A stretch of DNA of 64,000 nucleotides from the NCBI GenBank assembly GCA_020628425.1, contig JAHDEZ010000002.1, positions 115,538-179,537 of the forward strand. Reading direction: 5' to 3'. The notes beneath the pieces are model-generated. The model had not been told where the DNA came from and did no database searches. It was given only the letters and a program-made list of their open reading frames with translations. This document shows, one piece after another, positions 8,506 to 17,542 of this stretch. The stretch comes from Hellea sp. Its GTDB lineage: Bacteria > Pseudomonadota > Alphaproteobacteria > Caulobacterales > Maricaulaceae. Numbering within the stretch: the first letter of the stretch is position 1; each line of letters begins with the position of its first letter. Made by a program: the position numbers and the translations under genes.

Positions 8506-8943
8506 ATGATGAAACAGGGGCTGACATTTACATTCATTCTTGGCCTTTCGGCTTGTTCCAGCAGTTATTACGCTCCGCCCCCGCCACCAACGATTAAGCC
8601 CGCAAAACACCTGCAAATTGTTGGAGGGAGCTGGGTTTGGGATAGCACTCTGGATAAAAACCCTAATATTGAGTTTCAATCCGATGGTCGTTTGCGAGGG
8701 TTTGGAGGCTGCAATCGTATTCAAGGCCAATATGATAATGACACTCAACTCAAAGATGGCCGCTATGCATTCAAAGTCAGTGAGCTCATCATGACCGAAA
8801 TGGCCTGTTCACCCGGGTTGAGTGAAGAAACTCATTTTCTTGATGGATTGCAAAATTCTCGTAGCTATAGCTTTAATCTGCAAGGTTCACTCATACTTTT
8901 CGATGCCGCAGGTAATGAGACTATTCGGATGGCTCGTCCATAA
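8506..8943 (+). CDS. META-domain lipoprotein, second copy
   Basis: A 145-residue lipoprotein with lipobox GLSAC near residue 17, a Pro-rich linker (YYAPPPPPT) and a META domain: GGSWVWD, GRLRGFGGCNRIQGQY, MTEMACSPG. The start is ATG 8506 (or ATG 8509); longer frames upstream overlap the previous gene and would hide the signal peptide. It is related to the META lipoprotein at 7346 in layout, suggesting an old duplication flanking the Cys-rich gene. It converges on pyrC. Confidence 0.83.
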   Translation: MMKQGLTFTFILGLSACSSSYYAPPPPPTIKPAKHLQIVGGSWVWDSTLDKNPNIEFQSDGRLRGFGGCNRIQGQYDNDTQLKDGRYAFKVSELIMTEMACSPGLSEETHFLDGLQNSRSYSFNLQGSLILFDAAGNETIRMARP

Positions 8944-8951
8944 AATCAGTC

Positions 8952-9986
8952 TTAGCTGAGTGACCACGCCATGGCTTCACCAGCATGGAACGGAACGATA
9001 TGTGACCCGTCTGTCAGAATAGCTTCTGGGATCTTTACTGGCGAGCGTTCCAATACGATCTTATCCGTATTGACCGGCAATCCATAGAATTCAGGACCGT
9101 TCAGCGACGCAAAGGCTTCAAATTTATCCAATGCCCCCTCTTCGTCAAACGTCTTGAGATAGCTTTGCAAGGCACAAGGCGCATTAAACAATCCGGCACA
9201 TCCGCAAGCTGCTTCTTTCGCGTCCACTTTATGAGGTGCAGAATCCGTGCCCAGAAAAAACCGATTATTCCCCGATGTGGCCGCCTTGCGCAAAGCAAGC
9301 CTGTGGGTCTCTCTCTTAGCAATAGGGAGGCAATAGTAATGAGGTCGAATACCACCTTGAAAGATGGCATTGCGATTAAATTCCAGATGATGCGGTGTGA
9401 TAGTAGCACCAATATTTTTGGGCCCCTCTGCTACAAACTCCGCAGCGTCTTTGGTCGTGATATGTTCAAATACAACCTTCAGCTCAGGCATATCTTGCAT
9501 GAGCGGGATCAGAACCTCATCAATAAAAACCGCTTCACGGTCGAAAATATCAACATCAGAATGGGTGACTTCACCGTGTACCAATAGCGGCATACCCAAT
9601 CCCTGCATAACTTCCAGGGCAGCATATATGTTTTTGATATCCGTCACGCCATGATCAGAATTGGTCGTAGCGTGAGCCGGGTAAAGCTTGGCGGCCGTAA
9701 AAACACCTTCACCATATCCATTCCGTAATTCTTCCGGGTCTATTCCGTCGGTCAGATAACAGGTCATGAGCGGTTCAAAATTAAACCCTTCTCTAACACT
9801 GGCTTTGATGCGGTTACGATAATCCCGCGCAGCAGAGACAGTCGTAACCGGCGGTGTCAAATTAGGCATAACAATCGCCCGCGCAAACTGATGGGCCGTA
9901 AAATTCACAACGGTTTCCAGAATCGGACCATCGCGCAAATGCACATGCCAATCATCGGGGCGGGTAATTTCGAGTCGGTCTATCAT
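8952..9986 (-). CDS. pyrC: Dihydroorotase, class II
   Basis: Cyclises N-carbamoyl-L-aspartate to dihydroorotate in pyrimidine synthesis. The 344 residues match E. coli-type PyrC. The zinc ligands and active site are visible: HVHLRDG near residue 14, the lysine expected to be carboxylated in [32 protein letters not shown] and GTDSAPH. The gene stands alone between the META operon (convergent) and the MAPEG gene upstream. Confidence 0.96.
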   Translation of the reverse strand: MIDRLEITRPDDWHVHLRDGPILETVVNFTAHQFARAIVMPNLTPPVTTVSAARDYRNRIKASVREGFNFEPLMTCYLTDGIDPEELRNGYGEGVFTAAKLYPAHATTNSDHGVTDIKNIYAALEVMQGLGMPLLVHGEVTHSDVDIFDREAVFIDEVLIPLMQDMPELKVVFEHITTKDAAEFVAEGPKNIGATITPHHLEFNRNAIFQGGIRPHYYCLPIAKRETHRLALRKAATSGNNRFFLGTDSAPHKVDAKEAACGCAGLFNAPCALQSYLKTFDEEGALDKFEAFASLNGPEFYGLPVNTDKIVLERSPVKIPEAILTDGSHIVPFHAGEAMAWSLS

Positions 9987-10053
9987 GGAGCTTGCCTACA
10001 CAATCCCGCCAATCAAGGCGAGACTATTTCTGCGAAGCATGTGTCAAATCATA

Positions 10054-10488
10054 CTAATTCGCTATCGAGACACCGAGTACATATCCACCAGCATAAAGCC
10101 CCATCGCCATGAGAACAAATGTGCCTGCTGCGAATAAAGGAAACCGCATCATGACTTTATTTGTCGTGGCCTGACAAATGCTGTGAACCACCCGAATAGC
10201 AACGTAAATCCAGGCCAGAACCAAAAGCCAAGGCTTCACCAATCCGACCTCATTCAGATAAAACATGAGGGCGTAAAATATAACTGGTTGTTCGTGGAGG
10301 TGGTTGTAATTATCTGCCACCCATCTGGCCCGGGCCGGGATTTTGTTTTTCAGATCCGGATTATCGATAAATTGTTGGGTGTCTTTGGTGATGGCCATCA
10401 TGGCGGGAATCCGCCGTTTATACATCCACACCCACATAATGAAGGTCCAGATAATCAGCGCCAGCACAGGTGTTAAAAAATTGCCCAT
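10054..10488 (-). CDS. MAPEG-family membrane protein
   Basis: A 144-residue protein with four hydrophobic helices in the MAPEG layout: helix 1, a basic stretch (KRRIPAMM), AARARWVADNYNHLHEQPVIFYAL-type helix 2 region with the conserved Asn/Glu, and WIYVAIRVVHSICQ in helix 3. MAPEG members include glutathione transferases and other membrane enzymes, but bacterial forms are mostly uncharacterised. It is probably monocistronic; the 171 bases downstream hold one stem-loop. Confidence 0.82.
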   Translation of the reverse strand: MGNFLTPVLALIIWTFIMWVWMYKRRIPAMMAITKDTQQFIDNPDLKNKIPARARWVADNYNHLHEQPVIFYALMFYLNEVGLVKPWLLVLAWIYVAIRVVHSICQATTNKVMMRFPLFAAGTFVLMAMGLYAGGYVLGVSIAN

Positions 10489-10619
10489 CTATATCCCAAA
10501 ATTGTAAATTTCTGGGAATTATCTTCCCCGTTATCTGAAAACTATAGTGGATTTTGGCGGGGGTTACCACCCGAAAGCATAATAATTGCGCTGACGATTG
10601 GGGGCTTATAAACTGTCGG

Positions 10620-10651
10620 AGAGGCCGACGCCCATGTAACGCGGCCTCTTT
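10620..10651. other. Stem-loop between the MAPEG and nfeD genes
   Basis: Perfect 8-base inverted repeat AGAGGCCG (10620-10627) / CGGCCTCT (10642-10649) with a 14-base loop, followed on the plus strand by a short T stretch. It lies 11 bases beyond the nfeD stop codon and could end or protect the nfeD mRNA, although there is no T-run on that strand. The rest of 10489-10659 shows nothing else recognisable. Confidence 0.4.
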
Positions 10652-10659
10652 CCGTTAAA

Positions 10660-11124
10660 TTACAGCTCGCCTTCCACATAAGGCTCCACATTAAGCGTAG
10701 TGCCTTTCACCGAGCGCACACGCAACTCAGCACCGGATTTCGGATTACCTTCGCGGACGCGTGCGCGCCATTGCGTATCACCAACTTGAACCCGGCCTTC
10801 ACCGAGCTCAAAATCGGTCACAGCTCGAACCCGCATACCGACCATGGACCGAGCCCGGTCATTGAGATCGGATGGCTCTCCACCTTTCATGCGTGGCCGA
10901 AAGTGAGTATGCCCGACGAACAATAACACGGTCGAGATAATGAAAAACAGAACAAACTGAATTTCCCATCCGAAGATACCAGCGAAGGCCAGAACACCGA
11001 CTATCAGCGCTGCGATAGCCGGCCACAGAATATAAGTCGTTCCTGTGACCAGTTCGAGGATAAGCAGACCTACACCCAGAATAATCCAGTAGGAGGCCTT
11101 CATTTGAGCCAGAAGATCTAACAT
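10660..11124 (-). CDS. NfeD-like membrane protein
   Basis: Short NfeD form of 154 residues: two to three transmembrane helices (residues about 10-65), then a C-terminal OB-fold NfeD domain (about 90-150) with GMRVRAVTDFELGEGRVQVGDTQWRARV. NfeD proteins partner stomatin/SPFH proteins encoded next door and are thought to support membrane microdomain or protein quality-control functions. It follows the SPFH gene by 12 bases on the same strand, the usual pairing. Confidence 0.9.
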   Translation of the reverse strand: MLDLLAQMKASYWIILGVGLLILELVTGTTYILWPAIAALIVGVLAFAGIFGWEIQFVLFFIISTVLLFVGHTHFRPRMKGGEPSDLNDRARSMVGMRVRAVTDFELGEGRVQVGDTQWRARVREGNPKSGAELRVRSVKGTTLNVEPYVEGEL

Positions 11125-11136
11125 TTAATGCTCCTG

Positions 11137-12060
11137 CTACTTGCTTTTACCAGCACTAATCAGAGCCTCAATCCCACCTACAGTCGCCGCAAGGTTGGAT
11201 AGCTCAGCCGGGACAATAAGCGTTTTCTGGTTCGGCGACTTGGCGAGCGCCTCAAAGGCTTTGATATATTCCTGTGCCACAAAATAGTTTACGGCATTAA
11301 CGTCACCTCGGGCGATGGCTTCTGATACCATTTGCGTTGCACGGGCTTCAGCCTCGGCTTCACGTTCCCTTGCTTCCGCATCGAGGAAGGCAGCCTGACG
11401 ACGACCTTCAGCTTCGCGAATAGCTGCTTCTTTTTCACCTTCAGCCTTAAGAATTTCCGATTGTTTGTGACCTTCGGCCATCAAAACCTCCGCCCGCTTT
11501 TCACGCTCGGCTTTCATCTGTTTATTCATGGCCTGAGTAATATCATGAGGTGGTGACAGGTCTTTTATCTCGATCCGTGTGACCTTGGTGCCCCAAGGGT
11601 CTGTTGCCGAATCGATAACCGTCAATAGCTTGGCGTTAATCTCATCACGACGTGATAACACTTCGTCCAAATCCATTGACCCTACCACAGTCCGCACATT
11701 AGTCAGACAAAGGTTTTTGATGGCATTGTCCAGATTGTTTACCTCATAGGCGGCGCTACGCGCATCCACGACCTGAATAAAGACAACCGCATCGGCTGTC
11801 ACCATAGCATTATCTTTGGTAATCACATCCTGAGATGGAATATCAATGACGCGCTCGCGCATATTCATTTTATAGCCGACCGTGTCAAAGAACGGTACGA
11901 TAAACGACAGTCCTGGTTTCAAAGTTTTGGTGTAACGTCCAAATCTCTCAACCGTATATTCCATGCCCTGAGGCACGGCTTTGACCGCCTTTAATATAAC
12001 AACGATGATCATCACCACCGCAGCGATGATGACGATTTGTCCTGCGGATAAACTATCCAT
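11137..12060 (-). CDS. SPFH/stomatin-like membrane protein (QmcA type)
   Basis: A 307-residue protein with an N-terminal membrane helix (QIVIIAAVVMIIVVILKAV), an SPFH domain (about 25-200; YTVERFGRYTKTLKPGLSF, DVITKDNAMVTADAV) and a long Ala/Glu-rich coiled coil (about 195-255). Stomatins form large membrane-bound rings and organise microdomains or modulate proteases such as FtsH. It is paired with the downstream NfeD gene. Confidence 0.92.
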   Translation of the reverse strand: MDSLSAGQIVIIAAVVMIIVVILKAVKAVPQGMEYTVERFGRYTKTLKPGLSFIVPFFDTVGYKMNMRERVIDIPSQDVITKDNAMVTADAVVFIQVVDARSAAYEVNNLDNAIKNLCLTNVRTVVGSMDLDEVLSRRDEINAKLLTVIDSATDPWGTKVTRIEIKDLSPPHDITQAMNKQMKAEREKRAEVLMAEGHKQSEILKAEGEKEAAIREAEGRRQAAFLDAEAREREAEAEARATQMVSEAIARGDVNAVNYFVAQEYIKAFEALAKSPNQKTLIVPAELSNLAATVGGIEALISAGKSK

Positions 12061-12084
12061 TATCTCTCTCCCACAATGTTAAAC

Positions 12085-12567
12085 TTAAAGATTATCGAGA
12101 ACGTAGTCTGCGGAGGATACCCGAAACTCACCGCCCTCTTCTACATATAGCGCTTCAACTGTGCCGTCATTGACGACCATGGCGTAACGCTGCGATCTGG
12201 GCCCCATACCAAAACCCGAGGCATCCAATTCAAGACCGATAGCTTTGGCAAATTCGCCATTCCCGTCAGCCAGCATTTGCATTTCATCGGTGACGCCTTG
12301 GTCCTTGGCCCAGGCGCCCATCACAAAGACATCATTGACAGATGTGCATGCAATCGAGTCCACGCCTTTGTCTTTGAATTTATCAACGCTTTCCTTGAAG
12401 CTTGGCAGGTGCCTCGCTGAGCAGGTCGGCGTGAATGCGCCTGGCACAGCAAACAGAGCCACCTTTTTTCCGTCAAAAACCTGAGCGGTTGTGACGGGTT
12501 CGGGCCCATCGGCCCCCATAGTCATAAATTTTGCTTCGGGCAGTGAATCGCCGACCTTGATAGACAT
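12085..12567 (-). CDS. Peroxiredoxin (Prx5/AhpC-TSA family)
   Basis: Thiol peroxidase of 160 residues that reduces H2O2 and organic hydroperoxides. The peroxidatic cysteine is in PGAFTPTCSARHLPSF (about residue 49), the Prx5-type motif. The conserved SVNDVFVMGAWAKDQG follows, and QRYAMVVNDG lies near the C-terminus. The ATG at 12567 follows GAGGGAG; a longer upstream frame adds residues foreign to the family and is rejected. It is probably cotranscribed with the SPFH/NfeD pair downstream or stands alone. Confidence 0.93.
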   Translation of the reverse strand: MSIKVGDSLPEAKFMTMGADGPEPVTTAQVFDGKKVALFAVPGAFTPTCSARHLPSFKESVDKFKDKGVDSIACTSVNDVFVMGAWAKDQGVTDEMQMLADGNGEFAKAIGLELDASGFGMGPRSQRYAMVVNDGTVEALYVEEGGEFRVSSADYVLDNL

Positions 12568-12671
12568 ATAATGCTCCCTCTTTTCCAATTTCTTCCTATA
12601 GATATGGGGATTCGCGCGGCAAAAAACAAGAAACACTTGAAAAACTTGGACCGATAAGTGAGCTTATCCTT

Positions 12672-13238
12672 ATGGAAGATATAACGAATTTGACAGGAAA
12701 ATTCCTGTGCGCCCTACCTGGCATGGGGGATCCGCGCTTTGAAAAATCCGTCATTTTCATGTGCGCCCATAATTCCGACGGTGCGATGGGTCTGATTGTC
12801 AACAAACCCAAAGACGATCTCCTCGTTGGCGAATTACTTGAACAGGCTGGTGTCGACGGCACAACAAAACTGGCGGATGCGCAGGTTCTGGATGGTGGAC
12901 CCGTAGATATTGACCGTGGCTTTGTTCTCCATACTGCAGATTATTATAACGCGGGAACATCTTTACGAATATCTGAGACCCTAGCCCTGACATCGACCCG
13001 CGACGTTCTTGAAGCGCTGACGTCAACCGAGGCACCAGACCTAGCAATACTCGCCGTAGGCTACTCAGGATGGGGCGGAGGTCAGCTCGAGCGCGAAATT
13101 GCCCAGAACGCATGGATGGTTATCGATGCCAAAGAAAGCCTAATTTTCGAAGATGCCTTGAACGATAAATGGACGTTGGCCCTTTCCGCCATTGGAATTA
13201 CGCCGGATATGCTTTCACATTTCGGCGGCAGTGCCTGA
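12672..13238 (+). CDS. YqgE/AlgH family protein
   Basis: UPF0301 protein of 188 residues. Family motifs: LTGKFLCALPGMGDPRFEKSVIFMC at the N-terminus, GAMGLIVNKP near residue 38, VLDGGPVDIDRGFVLH, and GYSGWGGGQLEREIAQNAW. The biochemical role is not established; family members affect envelope or exopolysaccharide traits in some species. It is divergent from the peroxiredoxin gene, and 56 bases separate it from the MscS-like gene. Confidence 0.92.
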   Translation: MEDITNLTGKFLCALPGMGDPRFEKSVIFMCAHNSDGAMGLIVNKPKDDLLVGELLEQAGVDGTTKLADAQVLDGGPVDIDRGFVLHTADYYNAGTSLRISETLALTSTRDVLEALTSTEAPDLAILAVGYSGWGGGQLEREIAQNAWMVIDAKESLIFEDALNDKWTLALSAIGITPDMLSHFGGSA

Positions 13239-13294
13239 CTTGTATTCCCGGTCGCTCTCATTCATAGAGAACCAAACCAAGGGATAGGAGCACA

Positions 13295-14455
13295 GTGGAA
13301 ACACTCGCCAAAATTTTTCCGGAATTAAGTCAGGTTGAGATACTGGCCTACTCCGCCATGTTTATTGGCAATATTTTACTGTTCGTTTTTGCTCGCCCCT
13401 TTCTGCGCCTGATTGTTTCCGGCAGACCGACAGAATCCAAAGTCCGGATATTTCGAACTTTGAATGTCCTGGTTTTTGTTCTCCAGTTAATTGGTCTGCT
13501 CCTGGCACATTATTATGGTGAGCTAAAAGGATATCTGCCCAATTTGGCGCAATCGATTATGGTCATTTACGGTGGCATGCTACTTTATAGTTTTCTTGGC
13601 GGGCAATTTAAAAAGCGGTTCGGCAAACAGCGGGTCGTAGATGAAAAGACAATATATCTGGAGACCTATAGTTCACGTCTCGTGACGCTTATAATGCTTT
13701 TCCTGTTGATTTTGATTGTCATCTATATCCTGATTTTGATTTGGGAAGCCGGTGATAAGTTTGATGGAATTTATGCCATCATTGCAGCCTTTATGGCCTT
13801 TACCAGTGGCATTTGGGCCCCAGACATTATCAGCGGCCTGATCATTTTAAATACGGAAATTCTCGAAGATGGCGACGTCATTATGATTGATGGTCACGAC
13901 GACGAATATGTCATCGGCCGCGTCACGCTGATCTATGTTATCCTTTATGACATTCGGAATAATCACCGGACCCTTATGCGAAACCACCAATTTACGCAAA
14001 ACCGAATTGACAATCTCTCTCGTATTACCAGCTCAAACGGCATTCGCTGGTCGCTGGTCTATAAGATAGGATATCCTGCTTTTACAGGCAATAGAACCGA
14101 ACGCGTAACTCAACTGACCAATTTTAAGGACCGCGTAGGTGACATGTTCACCGCCGCGAATAATGCCTGCAATGAAAATGAAGATATTAAAATCAATGGC
14201 AGCAAGCCATTTGATTGGGCAATGACCAATGCTGGTGATTATGCACTGGAATATACACTCTGGATATATTTGGAGCGAATTCCAAATACAAAAATTACCT
14301 CCACTATTCGCAAACACTTGATGGGTACAATCTACAAGGTCAATGAAGCCGTTTATGATGCCTCAATTGCAGAAGACATCGATCTATCGACTCCGGATCT
14401 GCAACAACTAATCCTTCCAGATAATAATGCGCCCGCTTCGTCTCTCGTCAGTTAG
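13295..14455 (+). CDS. MscS-like mechanosensitive channel
   Basis: Membrane protein of 386 residues with about five hydrophobic helices in the first 190. Then comes a beta domain with ILEDGDVIMIDGHDDEYVIGRVTLIYVILYDIRNNHRTLMRNHQF, matching the MscS pore-exit domain (gating on membrane tension, cytoplasmic vestibule). The pore helix is around AAFMAFTSGIWAPDIISGLIIL. The start is GTG 13295 after GGATAGGAG. Its TAG stop overlaps the TAA stop of the convergent GNAT gene (14452-14455). Confidence 0.8.
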   Translation: METLAKIFPELSQVEILAYSAMFIGNILLFVFARPFLRLIVSGRPTESKVRIFRTLNVLVFVLQLIGLLLAHYYGELKGYLPNLAQSIMVIYGGMLLYSFLGGQFKKRFGKQRVVDEKTIYLETYSSRLVTLIMLFLLILIVIYILILIWEAGDKFDGIYAIIAAFMAFTSGIWAPDIISGLIILNTEILEDGDVIMIDGHDDEYVIGRVTLIYVILYDIRNNHRTLMRNHQFTQNRIDNLSRITSSNGIRWSLVYKIGYPAFTGNRTERVTQLTNFKDRVGDMFTAANNACNENEDIKINGSKPFDWAMTNAGDYALEYTLWIYLERIPNTKITSTIRKHLMGTIYKVNEAVYDASIAEDIDLSTPDLQQLILPDNNAPASSLVS

Positions 14456-15027
14456 TCGCTGCTCAGTCGGCTAAAGATTTCATGATCCTGCCACCGTCCA
14501 GCAATTTTGAGATATGATCGGGCCGTACCTTCATGAACAAAACCCAAAGCGGCCAGCAAATTTATGGACGGATCATTACTGGCTTGGACCGCTGCCACGA
14601 CGCGGTGCAGCCCCATGTCATCATAGCAGAATTTCAACGCGGCCCTGACAGCGGCACGTGCAAAGCCCTGCCGGGCATATTCCTCGCCAATCCAATACCC
14701 CAAATGAGCAGATAATGCCGGGGCTTTCTGTACCTGGGTAATATTGCACGCGCCGACGAGTCTGAGGTCTGCTCCAGCAAAAATATGAAATGGAAACCCC
14801 GTCCCTTGCTCTGCCATACGATTATAACTTGCCAGGCGCACCTTAAAACTATTGCGGGTCAAATGAGCGTCGCTCCATTCTGGTTCCCATGGCGACAAGA
14901 AATCTTTGTTTCGACGGCGAAGTTCCGCCCAATCTTCGAAATCTGCCCATCGCGGCAATCGGAGCTCAACTCGGCCTCCTGGAGCTTGTTCTATGAGAAC
15001 TTTTACCGTCTTACGCCCTAAGACCAT
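14452..15027 (-). CDS. GNAT N-acetyltransferase (RimJ/RimL type)
   Basis: Acetyl-CoA-dependent N-acetyltransferase of 191 residues. Typical RimJ-like motifs: LRLPRWADFEDWAELRR, YWIGEEYARQGFARAAVRAALKFCYDDMGLHRVVAAV (acetyl-CoA loop Q/RGxGxA variant) and NLLAALGFVHEGTAR. The target is likely a ribosomal protein N-terminus or a small amine; it cannot be decided here. The start overlaps the surf1 3' end by 10 bases, making it the last gene of the cox run, perhaps by chance. Confidence 0.85.
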   Translation of the reverse strand: MVLGRKTVKVLIEQAPGGRVELRLPRWADFEDWAELRRRNKDFLSPWEPEWSDAHLTRNSFKVRLASYNRMAEQGTGFPFHIFAGADLRLVGACNITQVQKAPALSAHLGYWIGEEYARQGFARAAVRAALKFCYDDMGLHRVVAAVQASNDPSINLLAALGFVHEGTARSYLKIAGRWQDHEIFSRLSSD

Positions 15028-15728
15028 CCGATGCGCCCTTGTTTCTTATGCATGAGTACATAATATATCAGCAGGATAAAAGCGAAACTGAACCAGGTCA
15101 TCATATATTCAAAATGCCGATTGCGAATTTGCGGGATTTTAACCGGTAGTTCCGACGCATCATCTGCGCCCTCTAATATATCCAGATAAAACCGAGTATC
15201 CGCACCGCTCGCGATATTCCCCCATTCATGGCTCTCAGGCATGGGATTAAACCCGAACCACCGATTCTTTTCAGGGGTGCTTCGGGTGCGCGGTGCACCA
15301 TCTCGGGCCAGCCGGATATATCCGGCAATAAGGCGGCTCTCCAGACGGAAAGACGGAACCGGATCCTTATCCGATATCGTCCCAAATGCGCCAAAAGCGT
15401 AAATACCATCCTGCGCTACAGGCGAGAACAGCCGCCAACCAAAATCTGTTTCGCGTAGCGTGTAGACTCGCAATGGCTGCTTGAAATTACGGATTTCGAC
15501 ACCGGCTTGAAAACGCCGAAAATCCACAGGCTCTTCGGCGTCAAGCGCAGCCTGAATATCTGTCAGACTTGTTAGAGGTTGTGAATTTGCGGCCGCTTGA
15601 ATTTCATCAATGAGGTCAGTTTTCCATTGCAGCCGTTGATATTGCCAGATGCCCAATCCGACAAGAATCGACAACATAATAAAAACAACGACAGTGAGAC
15701 GGGGTTCCGGGCGAAAGTAAAATTTCAT
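15018..15728 (-). CDS. SURF1-family cytochrome oxidase assembly protein
   Basis: Inner-membrane factor that helps insert heme a into CoxI. The 236 residues have the family layout: N-terminal helix VVFIMLSILVGLGIWQYQRLQWK with the conserved Gly-W-Q-Q/YQRL motif, a periplasmic domain, and a C-terminal helix (YMMTWFSFAFILLIYYVLM). It lies directly downstream of ctaE, separated by 56 bases containing a stem-loop. Confidence 0.93.
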   Translation of the reverse strand: MKFYFRPEPRLTVVVFIMLSILVGLGIWQYQRLQWKTDLIDEIQAAANSQPLTSLTDIQAALDAEEPVDFRRFQAGVEIRNFKQPLRVYTLRETDFGWRLFSPVAQDGIYAFGAFGTISDKDPVPSFRLESRLIAGYIRLARDGAPRTRSTPEKNRWFGFNPMPESHEWGNIASGADTRFYLDILEGADDASELPVKIPQIRNRHFEYMMTWFSFAFILLIYYVLMHKKQGRIGWS

Positions 15729-15753
15729 GCCGTCGCCCCGAAGATAGAAGATA

Positions 15754-15778
15754 CGGGACTAAGACAAACCAAGTCCCG
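15754..15778 (-). other. Stem-loop between ctaE and surf1
   Basis: Inverted repeat CGGGACT (15754-15760) / AGTCCCG (15772-15778) with an 11-base loop, in the short gap between ctaE and surf1. No T-run follows on the minus strand, so it is more likely an mRNA processing or stabilising element than a terminator. Confidence 0.4.
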
Positions 15779-15784
15779 AATTAC

Positions 15785-16729
15785 CTAGGCAAAGACGATG
15801 TAAACAAAGGCGAAGAGGAACAACCAGACAACGTCAACGAAGTGCCAGTACCAGGCAGCCGCCTCGAAGCCGAAATGTTTCTCGGGCTTAAATCCACCAC
15901 GAACCAGTCGCAGGTAACAAACGAATAGGAAGATCGTTCCGATTAGAACGTGTAGACCGTGGAAGCCCGTCGCCAGTAGGAAGGTCGAACCATAATTGTC
16001 AGTGGAAAGCCAGAAGCTGCCCTCGTGGCCGTCTTTATAGTGATGGAACAGCTCGACATATTCCACACCCTGCAGATAGGTGAAGAAAATACCAAGAGCG
16101 ATAGTCAGGAACAGACCCCACTTGGCGGCCTTGCGGTTGCCATGAATTAACGCATGGTGAGCCCAGGTCACAGTTGTCCCAGATAGTAACAGAACCAGCG
16201 TATTCATCAGCGGAATATGTGACCAGTCAACAGCCTCATAACCGTGAGGTGGGAATTCTGAAAATCCCTCAGCACGTGGTGTCTCCCACTTTTCCCTGAC
16301 CTTGTGCCAGAGGCCATATTCGAAAAACATCCAGAACCAACCAACAAAAAACATGGCTTCCTGCATAATGAACATAATCATGCCGTAACGAAGACCAATA
16401 TCGACGACTGGTGTATGATCACCAGCTTCGGACTCGCGGGCAACATCCCGCCACCAACCAAACATGACATAAGCAGCGAAAAACGTACCGATTATAAGGA
16501 TAATATACCCCTGATTGACGGTTTCGCCATCACCTAAGCGGGAGTATATCGTATCGATACCACGTCCAAAGAAGAATTGTGACATACCACCTTCGCCTGC
16601 CAATTGCGGCAGTCCTGCGAAAAAAATCACCATACCGACACTCCAGACCATGCAGGCGAGACCTGACAGAAATGGCCACGGGCTGGGCTCTACTAAGTGA
16701 TAGTCGTGTTCAACGGCTTCTGACGCCAT
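15785..16729 (-). CDS. ctaE: Cytochrome c oxidase subunit III
   Basis: Membrane subunit of the aa3-type oxidase; it stabilises the complex and lines a proton uptake path. The 314 residues contain seven helices and signatures [54 protein letters not shown] and [13 protein letters not shown], ending [19 protein letters not shown]. The start is ATG 16729: the sequence GGAGGAAGAT just before it is its ribosome binding site, so the in-frame TTG at 16741 is not the start. Confidence 0.97.
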   Translation of the reverse strand: MASEAVEHDYHLVEPSPWPFLSGLACMVWSVGMVIFFAGLPQLAGEGGMSQFFFGRGIDTIYSRLGDGETVNQGYIILIIGTFFAAYVMFGWWRDVARESEAGDHTPVVDIGLRYGMIMFIMQEAMFFVGWFWMFFEYGLWHKVREKWETPRAEGFSEFPPHGYEAVDWSHIPLMNTLVLLLSGTTVTWAHHALIHGNRKAAKWGLFLTIALGIFFTYLQGVEYVELFHHYKDGHEGSFWLSTDNYGSTFLLATGFHGLHVLIGTIFLFVCYLRLVRGGFKPEKHFGFEAAAWYWHFVDVVWLFLFAFVYIVFA

Positions 16730-16811
16730 ATCTTCCTCCAAAAGCGAGTCGCGGATCGCTGTTTGTCCGTCCTATAAACAAGGGATCCCTAGCCCGCAAT
16801 AGCCAGAACCG

Positions 16812-17384
16812 CTAGTTTAGCGTATCGCGGCCTTGCGCCGCAGTCTCTTCGAGAACGAATTTTTCCGGGTTTGCGACCGGATTGAACTTATAAGATAAAG
16901 TGAATTTCTTGACGTCATCATAACGGCGTTCTTCATCCATGGCGGGTTCGATGAAAAACTGAACAGGCATAGACATGGATTCGCCGGGCTTCAGCAGGGT
17001 TTCCTCAAAACAGAAACACTCGATTTTGACAAAATAAGGTGCCGCTTTGACGGGCGTGACGTTAAATGTCGCCGTACCGACAATAGGACGATCCGTATAA
17101 TTATAGGCCTTGTAATAGGCAATATTCGTCGCGCCGATCTTAACATCCATATAGGTTTGCTCGGGCTCAAATTCCCACTCTAACTCACGGTGAACATTCG
17201 CGTCAAAATAGACACGAACGCTGCGCTCCAGCACTTCACTGTCATTTTGTTCAGCGCGAGCACTCGTGCCACCAAAACCGGTTATTTTACAAAATTTGTC
17301 ATAGAGCTCATCAAAGTAAAAACCCAGGCTGAGCATAGCGACGGCAATAGACCAAAGAACAGCAACTGTGAGCTTGTTACTCAT
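16812..17384 (-). CDS. ctaG: Cytochrome c oxidase assembly protein CtaG/Cox11
   Basis: Copper chaperone that delivers Cu to the CuB site of CoxI. The 190 residues have one N-terminal anchor helix and a periplasmic immunoglobulin-like domain with the Cu-binding motif ECFCFEETLLKPGE and the MPVQFFI strand. A third Cys near GFGG could be the conserved Cys close to the helix. The ATG overlaps the stop of the small upstream gene (TAATG), so they are translationally coupled. Confidence 0.95.
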   Translation of the reverse strand: MSNKLTVAVLWSIAVAMLSLGFYFDELYDKFCKITGFGGTSARAEQNDSEVLERSVRVYFDANVHRELEWEFEPEQTYMDVKIGATNIAYYKAYNYTDRPIVGTATFNVTPVKAAPYFVKIECFCFEETLLKPGESMSMPVQFFIEPAMDEERRYDDVKKFTLSYKFNPVANPEKFVLEETAAQGRDTLN

Positions 17385-17542
17385 TAAAAGTTTTTCCCGG
17401 GCGTCATGACGATACCACGCGAAACGATGGTAAACACAATAAAGACCATGAACAGCGCCAACAAAGCCGCGATCGCCAGATTACGTTTTTTACGTGCCTG
17501 TAACTCGGCTTCAGTTGGTTCGTAAAATTCTTCGGGTTCCAT
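17384..17542 (-). CDS. Small CoxF-like membrane protein
   Basis: A 52-residue protein. It has an acidic N-terminus (MEPEEFYEPTEAELQARKKR), then one membrane helix (NLAIAALLALFMVFIVFTIV), then a short tail. Its ATG (17542-17540) directly follows the ctaB stop and its TAA overlaps the ctaG ATG. Rhizobial and other alphaproteobacterial cox operons carry a small single-helix CoxF protein at exactly this place between ctaB and ctaG; I assign it by size, topology and position. The role is presumably in oxidase assembly. Confidence 0.72.
   Translation of the reverse strand: MEPEEFYEPTEAELQARKKRNLAIAALLALFMVFIVFTIVSRGIVMTPGKNF

Noticed and set aside
10489-10619. Riboswitch or small RNA between the MAPEG and nfeD genes
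   Set aside because: No class signature could be matched; only the simple stem-loop at 10620 is supported.
12568-12636. N-terminal extension of the peroxiredoxin
   Set aside because: The extra residues do not resemble the family, and the ATG at 12567 has a good ribosome binding site.
16730-16741. TTG start for ctaE
   Set aside because: The bases form the ribosome binding site (GGAGGAAG) of the ATG at 16729.
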